Assembly (NCBI RefSeq): GCF_021391535.1
Contig: NZ_CP090066.1
Span: forward strand, 1,997,501 to 2,061,500
DNA: 64,000 bases
Direction of reading: 5' to 3'
DNA from: Aurantimonas sp. HBX-1
Lineage (GTDB): Bacteria; Pseudomonadota; Alphaproteobacteria; Rhizobiales; Rhizobiaceae
The translations under genes were made by a program, and so were the position numbers. The notes under the pieces are model-generated. The model was given only the letters and a program-made list of their open reading frames with translations. It did not search any database and had not been told where the DNA came from. Below, in pieces: positions 29,134-37,595 of this stretch. How positions within the stretch are numbered: position 1 is the first letter of the stretch; the number at the start of each line of letters is the position of its first letter.

Positions 29134-30276
29134 GTGCCCATCGACATACGTGTTCTGATGGCCGTGGGCATTGCGCTCTGGATGCCGGCTTCCGCCGTTG
29201 CCCAGGACATTCCGATCCCTTCGCTGCTCGACCGCGGCAGCGGCGGCCTGTTCGGGTCCGACAAGGAGCGCGAGCCGGGCGCCTACGTCTCGCCGTCCGC
29301 CGCCGAGCTGGTGCCGGATCCGAAGGAGGTCGGCGCGCCGTCGGTCCGCTCGCTGCAGCGATTCGATCCGATCGCCCTGCCCGTCGAACCCGGCCAGCTC
29401 CGGGCCCCCTCCATCGACCTGCCCGGACTGCCCGCCTACGCGCCGCAGAACATGCCGAGCCAGGACATGATCCGCTCGCGTGCGACGCTGACGCTCGAAG
29501 CGCGGCTGACGGAAGACGGCGAGAGCATCCCGCACGGGCTCGTCTGGCGGCTGTTCTCGGCAATTCCCGGCGTCGACGGACGGCCGTCGCTGATCGCCTC
29601 GTCCGAGAGCAACATCGCCAATTTCGAGGTGCCGGCGGGTTCCTATATCCTGCACGTCGCTTTCGGGCGCGCGGGCCTGGTGCGGCGCATCGACTTCACA
29701 GGGGTCAAGACGCGCGAGGTGGTCATCCTCGAGGCCGGCGGGCTGCGGCTGGATGCGCTCGTGTCCGACGGCTCGAAGATCGACGCCAGCAAGCTCACCT
29801 TCGACATCTACACCGACGCCGAAACCGAATCCGAGCGCAACTTGGTGGCCGGCGACGTGCCGCCCTCGAAGATCGTCCGCCTGAACGCCGGGACCTACCA
29901 CGTCGTCTCCAATTACGGCTCGATCAACGCCCTGGTGCGCGCCGACATCCGGGTCGAGGCAGGCAAGGTCACCGACGCGACGCTGCAGCATCGCGCTGCG
30001 CTGATGACGATGAAGCTGGTCAGGGAACCGGGCGGCGAGGCACTCGCCGACACGGCCTGGTCGGTGACCACGGCATCCGGCGACATCGTGCGGCAGAGCG
30101 TCGGCGCCTTCCCGTCGATGGTGCTGGCCGAGGGGGAGTATGTCCTGATCGCCAAGAACCGCGACAAGGTCTACCAGCGCAGCTTCGACGTGCAGTCCGG
30201 GCACGATGCCGACGTCGAGGTGCTGACGTCGAGCCTCGCCGAGGCGCCGGACGCGCTGATCGGCTCCGGCGACTAG
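29134..30276 (+). CDS. secreted protein with three beta-sandwich-like repeats, unknown function
   Basis: 380 residues starting at GTG 29134 with GGAGGG upstream; a shorter form could start at ATG 29158. The first 20-odd residues form a Sec signal peptide ending ASAVAQ. After a Pro-rich linker (about 25-105), three units of about 85 residues repeat a pattern of L-x-L, a W or F strand, and V-x-x-G-x-Y-x-L near their ends (VPAGSYILH, LNAGTYHVV, LAEGEYVLI). This looks like small carboxypeptidase-regulatory or surface beta domains. No catalytic motif. It is divergent from the nitroreductase; localisation is probably periplasmic. Confidence 0.75.
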   Translation: MPIDIRVLMAVGIALWMPASAVAQDIPIPSLLDRGSGGLFGSDKEREPGAYVSPSAAELVPDPKEVGAPSVRSLQRFDPIALPVEPGQLRAPSIDLPGLPAYAPQNMPSQDMIRSRATLTLEARLTEDGESIPHGLVWRLFSAIPGVDGRPSLIASSESNIANFEVPAGSYILHVAFGRAGLVRRIDFTGVKTREVVILEAGGLRLDALVSDGSKIDASKLTFDIYTDAETESERNLVAGDVPPSKIVRLNAGTYHVVSNYGSINALVRADIRVEAGKVTDATLQHRAALMTMKLVREPGGEALADTAWSVTTASGDIVRQSVGAFPSMVLAEGEYVLIAKNRDKVYQRSFDVQSGHDADVEVLTSSLAEAPDALIGSGD

Positions 30277-30288
30277 CCGTCGCGGCGA

Positions 30289-31125
30289 TCAGGCGGCCCG
30301 CAGGTCCACCGCATCATGCGAGGCCAGCCCGAAAACCATTTCCCGCAGCCAATCTGTCAGCGCCCGTCGATCGATCGCGGCAATCTTCTCATAGAAGATC
30401 ATGTCGCCGATCGTGACGGTGATCGCCCGCCCGTAGAGCCGGCGGAACTCGCCGATCAGCAGACCCAGCCGGAGCGTCAGCGACCATCGGCTGACGAGAT
30501 GAAACAGCGGACCGTTCTGGCCGCAAAAGTGGACCGGCAGCACCGCAGCCCGGGACGACTGGACGAGGCGTGCGGTGAACTGTTTCCACGGCAGGTCATC
30601 GGCGGCGCCGAATACCGTCGGTGCGGTGGCGACGCCGCCGGCGGGGAAGATCACGATCGTCGTGCCCTCGGACAGGAGGCGCATCGCCTCTCGACGGGTG
30701 GCGAGATTGATCGCCTGCGCCTGCCGCGTCTCCTCGAAGGAAACCGGCAGCCCGTACGCCGCCATCTCGGGGATCTTCATCAGGTCGTTGTTCACGAGGA
30801 TCCGGTACGGCCGGCCGAGGCGCTCGGCCAGCGCCAGCATCGCGATCCCGTCGCCGATGCCGAACGGATGGTTGGCAACCATCACCAGATGCGGCGGCAG
30901 GGACGCCGTCTCGGGCAGCTTGCCGCGGCAGTCGAGCCGGATGCGCATCACATCGAGCATGGCGTTGAAGGCCAGCCGGTCTCCCGCGGCAACGCGGCTG
31001 CGCCAATTGCCGTAGAGTCGCGCCAGCAGGCGCCGTCCCGAGACATCCTCGATCCAGGTGATCGCCAACCGCTTCAGCAGGCGGTCGCCGGGACGGGCAT
31101 AAGTGAGTTCCGGGTAGAGTCGCAT
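30289..31125 (-). CDS. lysophospholipid/glycerol acyltransferase-like protein
   Basis: 278 residues of the PlsC-like family. The catalytic motif is NHPFGIGDG (H and D separated by five residues), the spacing seen in hemolysin-type and ornithine-lipid acyltransferases rather than HX4D of classical PlsC. The glycerophosphate-site FPAGGVAT follows, then LPVHFCGQNG. It has no obvious N-terminal membrane anchor. It lies between the convergent secreted-protein gene and thrS; a membrane-lipid role is inferred. Confidence 0.8.
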   Translation of the reverse strand: MRLYPELTYARPGDRLLKRLAITWIEDVSGRRLLARLYGNWRSRVAAGDRLAFNAMLDVMRIRLDCRGKLPETASLPPHLVMVANHPFGIGDGIAMLALAERLGRPYRILVNNDLMKIPEMAAYGLPVSFEETRQAQAINLATRREAMRLLSEGTTIVIFPAGGVATAPTVFGAADDLPWKQFTARLVQSSRAAVLPVHFCGQNGPLFHLVSRWSLTLRLGLLIGEFRRLYGRAITVTIGDMIFYEKIAAIDRRALTDWLREMVFGLASHDAVDLRAA

Positions 31126-31229
31126 GAAAGGCCGCGAGAGTTTTTCCTCCCACGGCCTTTGCTCTTCGTCGATGACAGCCGGATGACGTCAGGCTTCACG
31201 GTCGCGAGACTCTCCGCAACGGTTCACCC

Positions 31230-33206
31230 TCAAGCCGCGGCAGCGTCCTCCTGCCGGTTCCGGCGAAGGTCCGGCGGCACCGCCTCGTCGACCAGCGCGG
31301 CCAGCGCCTCGTCGAGACCCGCCGACGCCTGGTCGCGCGAGCCGAGCCGGCGGATGTTGACCGTGCGCTCCTCGGCCTCCCGCTTGCCGCACACCAGCAT
31401 GACCGGGATCTTCGCCACCGAGTGCTCGCGGACCTTGTAGTTGATCTTCTCGTTGCGCAGGTCCGTCTCGACCTTCATGCCCGCCCGCTTGAGCAGGTGA
31501 GCGACTTCCAGCGCGTACTCGTCCGCGTCCGAGGTGATCGTGGCGACGACCACCTGCACCGGCGACAGCCACAGCGGCAGGTGTCCGGCGCAGTTCTCCA
31601 GCAGGATGCCGATGAAGCGCTCGACCGAGCCGAGCATCGCCCGGTGCAGCATGACCGGCGTCTTCTTCTCCGAATCGCGATCTATGTAGAAGGCGCCGAA
31701 GCGGCCCGGCAGGTTGAAGTCCACCTGGTTGGTGCCGACCTGCCACTGCCGGCCGATGGCATCGCGCAGCGTGTACTCGTATTTCGGGCCGTAGAACGCG
31801 CCCTCGCCCTCCGCGATGCCGGTCGTGACGCGGCCTTCGCCCTCAGCCTCGATGATCTTCAGGACCTCTCGCATCGAAGCTTCGGCGCGATCCCACATCT
31901 CGTCGGATCCGACGCGCTTTTCCGGCCGCGTTGAAAGCTTCACCAGCACGTGCTCGAAGCCGAAGTCGCGGTAGATCGACAGGATCAGCTCGTTGATCTT
32001 GAGGCTCTCGGCGGCGATCTGCTCCTCGGTGCAGAAGACGTGGGCATCGTCCTGCGTGAACGCCCGCACCCGCATCAGGCCGTGTAAGGCGCCCGAAGGC
32101 TCGTAGCGGTGCACCATGCCCAATTCTGCAAGCTTCAGAGGTAGATCGCGGTAGCTCTTCAGGCCATGCTTGAAGATCTGCACGTGTCCGGGGCAGTTCA
32201 TCGGCTTCAGCGCGAACACCCGCTCGTCCTCGGTCTCCGTGACGAACATGTTCTCGTGGTACTTCTCCCAGTGCCCGGAGGTCTCCCACAGCGAGCGCTC
32301 CAGCAGCTGCGGCGCGTTCACCTCCTGGTAGCCCTCGGCCTCCTGGCGGCGGCGGACGTAGGACACCAGCGTCTGGTAGAGCGACCAGCCCTTCGGGTGC
32401 CAGAACACCGTGCCAGGCGCGTCCTCCTGGAAGTGGTAGAGGTCCATTTCCCGGCCGAGCCGGCGATGGTCGCGCTTCTCGGCCTCCTCCAGCATGTGGA
32501 GATAGGCCTTGAGCTCGTCCTGCGTCGCCCAGGCCGTCCCGTAGATGCGCGTCAGCATCGGATTGTCGGAATTGCCGCGCCAGTAGGCGCCCGCCACCTT
32601 CAGCAGCTTGAAGGCGTCGCCGACCTGTCCCGTCGAGGCCATGTGCGGGCCGCGGCAGAGGTCGAACCAGTCGCCCTGGCTGTAGATCTTCAGCTCCTGG
32701 TCGGCCGGGATCGCGTCGACGAGCTCGACCTTGTACGTCTCGCCCTTGGCGGCAAAGACCTCGCGCGCCTTGTCCCGCGACCACACCGTCTTGGTGAAGG
32801 GCGCGTTGCGGCGGATGATCTCGGCCATCTTCTTTTCGATGACCGGCAGGTCGTCCGGCGTGAACGGCGTGTCCCGGGCGAAGTCGTAATAGAAGCCGTT
32901 CTCGATCACCGGGCCGATCGTCACCTGCGTGCCCGGCCACAATTCCTGCACCGCCTCGGCCATCACGTGGGCGGCGTCGTGGCGGATCAGCTCGAGGGCG
33001 CGCGGATCGTCGCGCAGGACGATCTCGATCGCGCCGCTACGGCCGACCGGGTCGGAAAGGTCGCGGATCTCGCCGTCCAGCGCATAGGCGACGGCTTTCT
33101 TGGCAAGGGATTTGGAAATTCCGCCGGCGATTTCGGCGCCCGTGGCAGCAGCGGCGTAGTCGCGCTCGGAGCCATCGGGAAAGCGGAGGGAAACGGCGTC
33201 AGCCAT
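31230..33206 (-). CDS. thrS: threonyl-tRNA synthetase
   Basis: Class II synthetase, 658 residues. TGS domain 1-60, the editing domain (about 65-225), and the catalytic core with motif-1-like LWETSGHWEKY, the zinc/threonine cysteine of KPMNCPGHVQIF, and HGLMRVRAFTQDDAH; the anticodon-binding domain follows from about 540. The start at ATG 33206 gives MADAVSLRFP. No T-box-like leader was seen. The gap to the LysM gene on the other strand is 147 bases. Confidence 0.97.
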   Translation of the reverse strand: MADAVSLRFPDGSERDYAAAATGAEIAGGISKSLAKKAVAYALDGEIRDLSDPVGRSGAIEIVLRDDPRALELIRHDAAHVMAEAVQELWPGTQVTIGPVIENGFYYDFARDTPFTPDDLPVIEKKMAEIIRRNAPFTKTVWSRDKAREVFAAKGETYKVELVDAIPADQELKIYSQGDWFDLCRGPHMASTGQVGDAFKLLKVAGAYWRGNSDNPMLTRIYGTAWATQDELKAYLHMLEEAEKRDHRRLGREMDLYHFQEDAPGTVFWHPKGWSLYQTLVSYVRRRQEAEGYQEVNAPQLLERSLWETSGHWEKYHENMFVTETEDERVFALKPMNCPGHVQIFKHGLKSYRDLPLKLAELGMVHRYEPSGALHGLMRVRAFTQDDAHVFCTEEQIAAESLKINELILSIYRDFGFEHVLVKLSTRPEKRVGSDEMWDRAEASMREVLKIIEAEGEGRVTTGIAEGEGAFYGPKYEYTLRDAIGRQWQVGTNQVDFNLPGRFGAFYIDRDSEKKTPVMLHRAMLGSVERFIGILLENCAGHLPLWLSPVQVVVATITSDADEYALEVAHLLKRAGMKVETDLRNEKINYKVREHSVAKIPVMLVCGKREAEERTVNIRRLGSRDQASAGLDEALAALVDEAVPPDLRRNRQEDAAAA

Positions 33207-33353
33207 CGGATCGATCTTTCTGTTTTCCAGTCCCGCCTACGATCGCGGGTGGTTTGCATGTTCCGGCGACAGCCGCGCGCGGCCGGTCGATTGCCGGTAT
33301 GGACGGCCTGGGATATATTTGAGCTGGCTGTTCCTGTGCAAGGGAGATGCGCC

Positions 33354-33845
33354 GTGAACATCGAAATTCTCCAGCCGAAACCCTTCGATCTCGTCGGAAA
33401 CCCGATCCTCGTCGCGGGCAACGCGGTGGGTTTCGAGAGTCATCTGACGATCCGCGTCGGCGACGGGCACGACGAGGTGGTCACCTCCGCCACGGCCGGT
33501 TCGACGTCGATCCGGCAGTTTCAGGCGGCCGTCACGATCCCGCCGGGAGCGGCCTTCACCCTCAGCCGGCTGTTCGTCACGGTGACGGACGACAGCGGCG
33601 GCGGTGACGACGTGCCACCGCCCGCCGTCACGATCCCCGTGCTCTACGGCCCAATGATCCTGTCCGGCTTCGCCGGATACTGGCTCCACACGGTCGCCCG
33701 CGGCGAGTCGCTGTCGGCGCTCTCCCGGCGCTATTACGGCATTGCCTCGCGCTATCCGGTTATCCAGGAGGCGAACCAGCACATCGTCGCTGACGCCAAC
33801 CTAGTTTTCCCCGGCCAGGTGCTTCGCATTCCCCGCGAGGCGTGA
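33354..33845 (+). CDS. LysM protein with an N-terminal immunoglobulin-like (Gmad2-like) domain
   Basis: 163 residues, starting at GTG 33354 with AGGGAG seven bases upstream. Residues 1-85 have a beta-rich pattern (IEILQPKPFDLVGNPILVAG, then FTLSRLFVTV) reminiscent of the Gmad2 immunoglobulin-like domain of spore-germination proteins. Residues 105-163 form a LysM peptidoglycan-binding motif (YWLHTVARGESLSALSRRYYG ending with FPGQVLRIP). There is no signal peptide. It may be cytoplasmic, exported by another route, or bind glycan elsewhere. Divergent from thrS. Confidence 0.75.
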   Translation: MNIEILQPKPFDLVGNPILVAGNAVGFESHLTIRVGDGHDEVVTSATAGSTSIRQFQAAVTIPPGAAFTLSRLFVTVTDDSGGGDDVPPPAVTIPVLYGPMILSGFAGYWLHTVARGESLSALSRRYYGIASRYPVIQEANQHIVADANLVFPGQVLRIPREA

Positions 33846-33866
33846 GCGCCGGCGGCGGCGTGCCGG

Positions 33867-34229
33867 TCAGGGATGGTCCGCCGATCCCGTCGCCCCGTAC
33901 CGCCACAGGGTCCATGGCCTCCAGCGCGCGGCGGCCGGCAGGGCAGTCTCCGGCACCCGATCGATCCCGGACGTTCCGCCCGGCCCGCACCGCATGACCC
34001 GGAACAGGCCAAGCCAGCCGCCGATCCACAGGCCGTGGCGGGCGATGGCCTCGTAGGCATATTCGGAGCAGGTCGGCAGGTGCCGACAGCCATTGCCGAC
34101 GAAGCCGGAAAGCGTCAGCTGGTACAGGCGCACGAGAGCAAGGCCCGCCAGCCGGCCGGGCGTGCGGGGCCAGGCGCCGGGCCAGTTGCGGGATTGCCCG
34201 CCGCGCCGCCGGTGCCCCGGGCCGTTCAT
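33867..34229 (-). CDS. yidD: membrane protein insertion efficiency factor YidD
   Basis: 120-residue YidD. The family core is RLYQLTLSGFVGNGCRHLPT followed by CSEYAYEAI and the helix GLWIGGWLGLFRVMRC. It has extra basic N-terminal and Pro-rich C-terminal tails. TAAGGAGG lies six bases before the ATG, the strongest ribosome site noticed in this part of the window. It follows the NifU-like gene by 11 bases on the same strand. Confidence 0.93.
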   Translation of the reverse strand: MNGPGHRRRGGQSRNWPGAWPRTPGRLAGLALVRLYQLTLSGFVGNGCRHLPTCSEYAYEAIARHGLWIGGWLGLFRVMRCGPGGTSGIDRVPETALPAAARWRPWTLWRYGATGSADHP

Positions 34230-34240
34230 GGATGGCCTCC

Positions 34241-34687
34241 TTACGCCGCGGCGCTCTCGCGCTTGGCGGCTATCCTGTCCAGCGCTTCCACCACCGCGTC
34301 GAAGGTGAGCATGGTCGAGGCGTGGCGCGCCTTGTAGTCGCGCACCGGCTCCAGATATCTGAGCTCCGCGAAGCGGCCTTCCGGCGGCGCCCCATTCTCC
34401 TTGAGCATCTTGCGCATCGTCTCCCGGACCTGGCGCAGTTCGTCGGTGCTGGCGCCGACGATGTTGCGCGCCATCACCGAGGACGAGGCCTGGCCGAGGG
34501 CGCAGGCCTTCACCTCGTGGGCGAACTCCACGACCTTGCCGTCATCGACCCGCAGGTCGATCGTCACGGTCGAGCCGCACAGCTTGGAGTGCGCGGTGGC
34601 ACTGGCATCCGGATGTTCCAGCCGGCCGATCCGGGGGATGTTCCCGGCGAGTTCGAGAATGTGCGCGTTGTAGACGTCGTCGATCAC
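34241..34687 (-). CDS. NifU-like/iron-sulfur cluster assembly scaffold-like protein
   Basis: 148 residues starting at GTG 34687. It has the IscU/SufU-type fold pattern with C37 (SKLCGST) and C62 (KACALGQAS), but the region where IscU carries its third cysteine (C106) reads KARHASTMLTF, with no cysteine. The substitution is therefore visible, though the exact alignment is not. Close rhizobial relatives in this family are, from memory, often found beside folE as here. It may bind or carry clusters differently or have lost the classical scaffold chemistry. Confidence 0.8.
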   Translation of the reverse strand: MIDDVYNAHILELAGNIPRIGRLEHPDASATAHSKLCGSTVTIDLRVDDGKVVEFAHEVKACALGQASSSVMARNIVGASTDELRQVRETMRKMLKENGAPPEGRFAELRYLEPVRDYKARHASTMLTFDAVVEALDRIAAKRESAAA

Positions 34688-34928
34688 TGGAACCTATCCC
34701 GGCGCTGGGCGCCCTGTCATTTCCTCTTGTCGCCAACTATATAGGCTCGTGGGCGCCGGATCGGAAGCCGCCCCCCGCCCCGACAGCGCGCGGGGCGGCG
34801 AAGGCGGGAGCGCATTGGCATTGAAGAAGATTTCCACCGTCGGCCTGCCGGGATCGCAGGGGCAAGCCCCGGACCATCACTCGCTTTGGGTCGCCGCGCG
34901 CATCCCGACCCGTACGGAGCTGAACAGC

Positions 34929-35549
34929 ATGGAAGCTGTCGTCAAGAAATTTCCCGAGCCGGCTGACAAGAACCTCGAGCGCCCCACCCGGCAGGAGGCG
35001 GAAGCCGCCGTCGGCACGCTGCTGCGCTGGATCGGCGAGGACCCCTCGCGCGAGGGGCTGCGCGAGACGCCCGCCCGCGTCGTGAAGGCCTACGAGGAAC
35101 TGTTCGGCGGCTACAATCTGCAGCCGGGCGACGTTCTCGGCCGGACCTTCGAGGACGTGTCCGGCTACGAGGACATGGTGCTCGTCCGGGACATCGACTT
35201 CCACTCGCACTGCGAACATCACATGGTGCCGATCATCGGCAAGGCGCATGTCGGCTACCTTCCCGACGACCGCGTTCTCGGCCTGTCGAAGATCGCCCGG
35301 CTGGTGGACATCTTCGGCCGCCGTCTCCAGACGCAGGAATCGATGACTGCGCAGATCGCCGCCGCCATCGACGGCATGCTGCGCCCGAAGGGCGTCGCGG
35401 TGATGCTGGAGGCCGAGCACATGTGCATGGCGATGCGCGGAATCCGCAGCAAGGGATCGACCACCATCACCACCGCCTTTTACGGCGCGCTGCGCGAGGA
35501 TCGCGAGTTGCAGGAACGCTTCCTTGCCATGGCGAGCCGCCGGCCGTGA
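34929..35549 (+). CDS. folE: GTP cyclohydrolase I
   Basis: First enzyme of folate/pterin synthesis (GTP to 7,8-dihydroneopterin triphosphate), 206 residues. The zinc site is C95, H98 (HCEHH) and C166 (HMCMAMRG), and the QTQESMT / GVAVMLEAEH region is conserved. The ATG at 34929 with GGAG upstream fits better than the open frame from 34749. It overlaps the next gene by four bases (GTGA). Confidence 0.96.
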   Translation: MEAVVKKFPEPADKNLERPTRQEAEAAVGTLLRWIGEDPSREGLRETPARVVKAYEELFGGYNLQPGDVLGRTFEDVSGYEDMVLVRDIDFHSHCEHHMVPIIGKAHVGYLPDDRVLGLSKIARLVDIFGRRLQTQESMTAQIAAAIDGMLRPKGVAVMLEAEHMCMAMRGIRSKGSTTITTAFYGALREDRELQERFLAMASRRP

Positions 35550-35977
35550 GTGAATCGGGGGCTGTCACTGTGCCGTTCCTGGCGCCGTCACCCCTCGCCG
35601 CACAGCAGGAAGAGGGAGCGGAGCTGCGTCCCCGCTTCGATGCCGCCGGGCTGGTGACGGCGGTCGTGACCGACCACGTCAGCGGCGACGTGCTGATGGT
35701 GGCGCACATGAACGCCGAGGCGCTGTCGCAGACGCTGAAGACCGGCTTTGCGCATTACTGGTCGCGCTCGCGGTCGGCCCTGTGGAAGAAGGGCGAGACC
35801 TCCGGGGCCTTGCAGAAGGTCCGCGAGATTCGCATCGACTGCGACCAGGACGCGGTGTGGCTGAAGGTCGAGGTCGAGAAGCCCGACGACACCTGCCATA
35901 CCGGACGGACTTCCTGCTTCTATCGCCGGGTCGGGCCGGATGGTCACGGTCTGGTGCCTGCCCTCGACACCGCCTGA
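35546..35977 (+). CDS. hisI: phosphoribosyl-AMP cyclohydrolase
   Basis: 143-residue histidine-pathway enzyme. Conserved MVAHMNAEAL, YWSRSRSALWKKGETSG, the metal-binding DCDQDAVW and the C-terminal CHTGRTSCFYR are all present. The start is GTG 35546, overlapping the folE stop, so translation is coupled. The association of folE and hisI is conserved in rhizobia. Confidence 0.95.
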   Translation: MSESGAVTVPFLAPSPLAAQQEEGAELRPRFDAAGLVTAVVTDHVSGDVLMVAHMNAEALSQTLKTGFAHYWSRSRSALWKKGETSGALQKVREIRIDCDQDAVWLKVEVEKPDDTCHTGRTSCFYRRVGPDGHGLVPALDTA

Positions 35978-36061
35978 CGATCGTTCCTACTTTAAAGGAA
36001 TGATCAGGGATTGCGCCCATCATCGGCGATGAACGACGCGATCCAGTCAGGACGACGCAAG

Positions 36062-37060
36062 ATGTTCGATCGAGTGTTCGGATGGCGGGAAGAGCCGCCG
36101 ACGGGGGTGGAACCCCCCATTGTCATCCCTTCGCCGCCGCGGCGTTCGAACGGGGTCGCGCTGGCGCTGGGCGGCGGTGCCGCCCGCGGCTGGGCGCATA
36201 TCGGGGTCTTGAGAGCGCTCGACGAGAGCAAGGTGCGGGTCTCGATGATCGCCGGTACCTCGATCGGCGCCCTTGTCGGCGGCTGCTACCTGGCCGGCAA
36301 GCTCGATGAGCTGGAAGAATTCGCCCTTTCCCTGACCAAGCGCGGTCTGTTGCGCTTCCTCGATTTCCGCTTCGGCGCCGACGGGCTGATCGGCGGCATG
36401 CGGTTGAACCGCCGCCTGTCGCAGGATCTTGCCGGAATCCGGATCGAGGATCTCGACCGGCCGCTCGTCTGCGTCGCGACCGAAGCGCGCAACGGCCACG
36501 AGGTCTGGATCGACTCCGGCTCGCTGATCCTTGCGATGCGCGCTTCCTATGCCCTGCCCGGCGTGTTCGAGCCGGTCGAGTGCGGCGGCCGGCGCCTGAT
36601 GGACGGTGCGCTGGTCAACCCGGTGCCGGTGAATGTCTGCCGCGTCTACGAGCAACGGCACGTGATCGCGGTGAATCTGCATTACGACCTGTTCGGCCGC
36701 GCGGCGATCGTCCGGCTTTCGGCCGGCGGCAGCGACCGCGAAGCCCAGAAGGATCTCGGCCTGACCACCCCGGTCATCGCGGCCGCCCAGGCCGATCCGG
36801 TCCAGCGGCGTGAGCAGCTGGGCATTGCTCGATCGATGGTGGACGCCTTCAACATCATCCAGGACCGCATCTCGCGGGCGCGGCTCGCCGGCGATCCGCC
36901 GGATCTGTCGCTGCAGCCGCGGGTGCGCGACATCGGCCTGTCGGAGTTCTTTCGCGCCAAGGAGGCGATCGCGCTCGGCTACGAGGCGACGATGAGCCGG
37001 ATCAGCGAGATCCAGCGCATGGCCGAAGTCGAAACGGAGCGTGTCGAACTGCGGGTCTGA
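36062..37060 (+). CDS. patatin-like phospholipase family protein
   Basis: About 332 residues. The oxyanion loop GGGAARGWAHIG is at 37-48, the nucleophile serine in GTSIGAL (S67) and the catalytic aspartate in LMDGALVNPVP (near 181). This is the RssA-like cytoplasmic patatin type without signal peptide. The start is uncertain: ATG 36062 has AGGA nine bases upstream; ATG 36029 and TTG 36011 are also in frame. The C-terminal third is a long helical region. Substrate is unknown. Confidence 0.88.
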   Translation: MFDRVFGWREEPPTGVEPPIVIPSPPRRSNGVALALGGGAARGWAHIGVLRALDESKVRVSMIAGTSIGALVGGCYLAGKLDELEEFALSLTKRGLLRFLDFRFGADGLIGGMRLNRRLSQDLAGIRIEDLDRPLVCVATEARNGHEVWIDSGSLILAMRASYALPGVFEPVECGGRRLMDGALVNPVPVNVCRVYEQRHVIAVNLHYDLFGRAAIVRLSAGGSDREAQKDLGLTTPVIAAAQADPVQRREQLGIARSMVDAFNIIQDRISRARLAGDPPDLSLQPRVRDIGLSEFFRAKEAIALGYEATMSRISEIQRMAEVETERVELRV

Positions 37061-37089
37061 CCGTTTTCGGCCTCCGACCCGCAGCCGCC

Positions 37090-37518
37090 TCAGCTGGCGA
37101 TGTATTCGCGCATCTCCGCGGCTTCCCGCTCGACGTCTTCGATGCGCCGCTTGACGACGTCGCCGATCGAGATGATGCCGATCAGCTTGCCGTTCTCGCA
37201 GACCGGCAGGTGCCGAAACCGGCCATCCGTCATGAGCTGCATCGCCTCGTCGATGCCCATGCTGCCGGTGCAGGTCTTCACGTTCATCGTCATCTCTTCG
37301 CGCACGCGGTGCGACAGGGCCGAGACGCCCGCCGTGCCGATCACCCGTACGACATCCCGCTCGGAGACGATGCCGGCCACCTCGCCGCTCTCCTCGAGCA
37401 GGACGATGGCGCCGATCTTCTTCTTGGCCAGCACGCGGGCGACCTCATCAAGCGTCGCATCGGGATGGAGGGTGACCACTTCCCTGCCCTTGCGCGCGAG
37501 TATCTGGTTTACGGACAT
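37090..37518 (-). CDS. CBS-domain protein
   Basis: 142 residues with two CBS domains (about 8-60 and 76-130): the pairs LDEVARVLAKKKIGAIVLL / EVAGIVSERDVVRVI and IDEAMQLMTDGRFRHLPV / KLIGIISIGDVVKRR. Such stand-alone Bateman modules bind adenosine nucleotides and regulate partners. The start at ATG 37518 (MSVNQIL) has AAGGAGG upstream; the much longer open frame has no support. It lies between patatin (convergent) and rhomboid genes. Confidence 0.93.
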   Translation of the reverse strand: MSVNQILARKGREVVTLHPDATLDEVARVLAKKKIGAIVLLEESGEVAGIVSERDVVRVIGTAGVSALSHRVREEMTMNVKTCTGSMGIDEAMQLMTDGRFRHLPVCENGKLIGIISIGDVVKRRIEDVEREAAEMREYIAS

Positions 37519-37595
37519 CTCCCAAGGCCCTCCTTCTTCCGCCGGTGCCATGCCGGAAAGGTGAGCCAGTCCCCGCCGCACCGCAAGGGGAGAGT

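Noticed and set aside
34688..34928. Possible riboswitch before folE
   Set aside because: Only ordinary GC-rich sequence; no preQ1, tetrahydrofolate or other known riboswitch pattern could be recognised.
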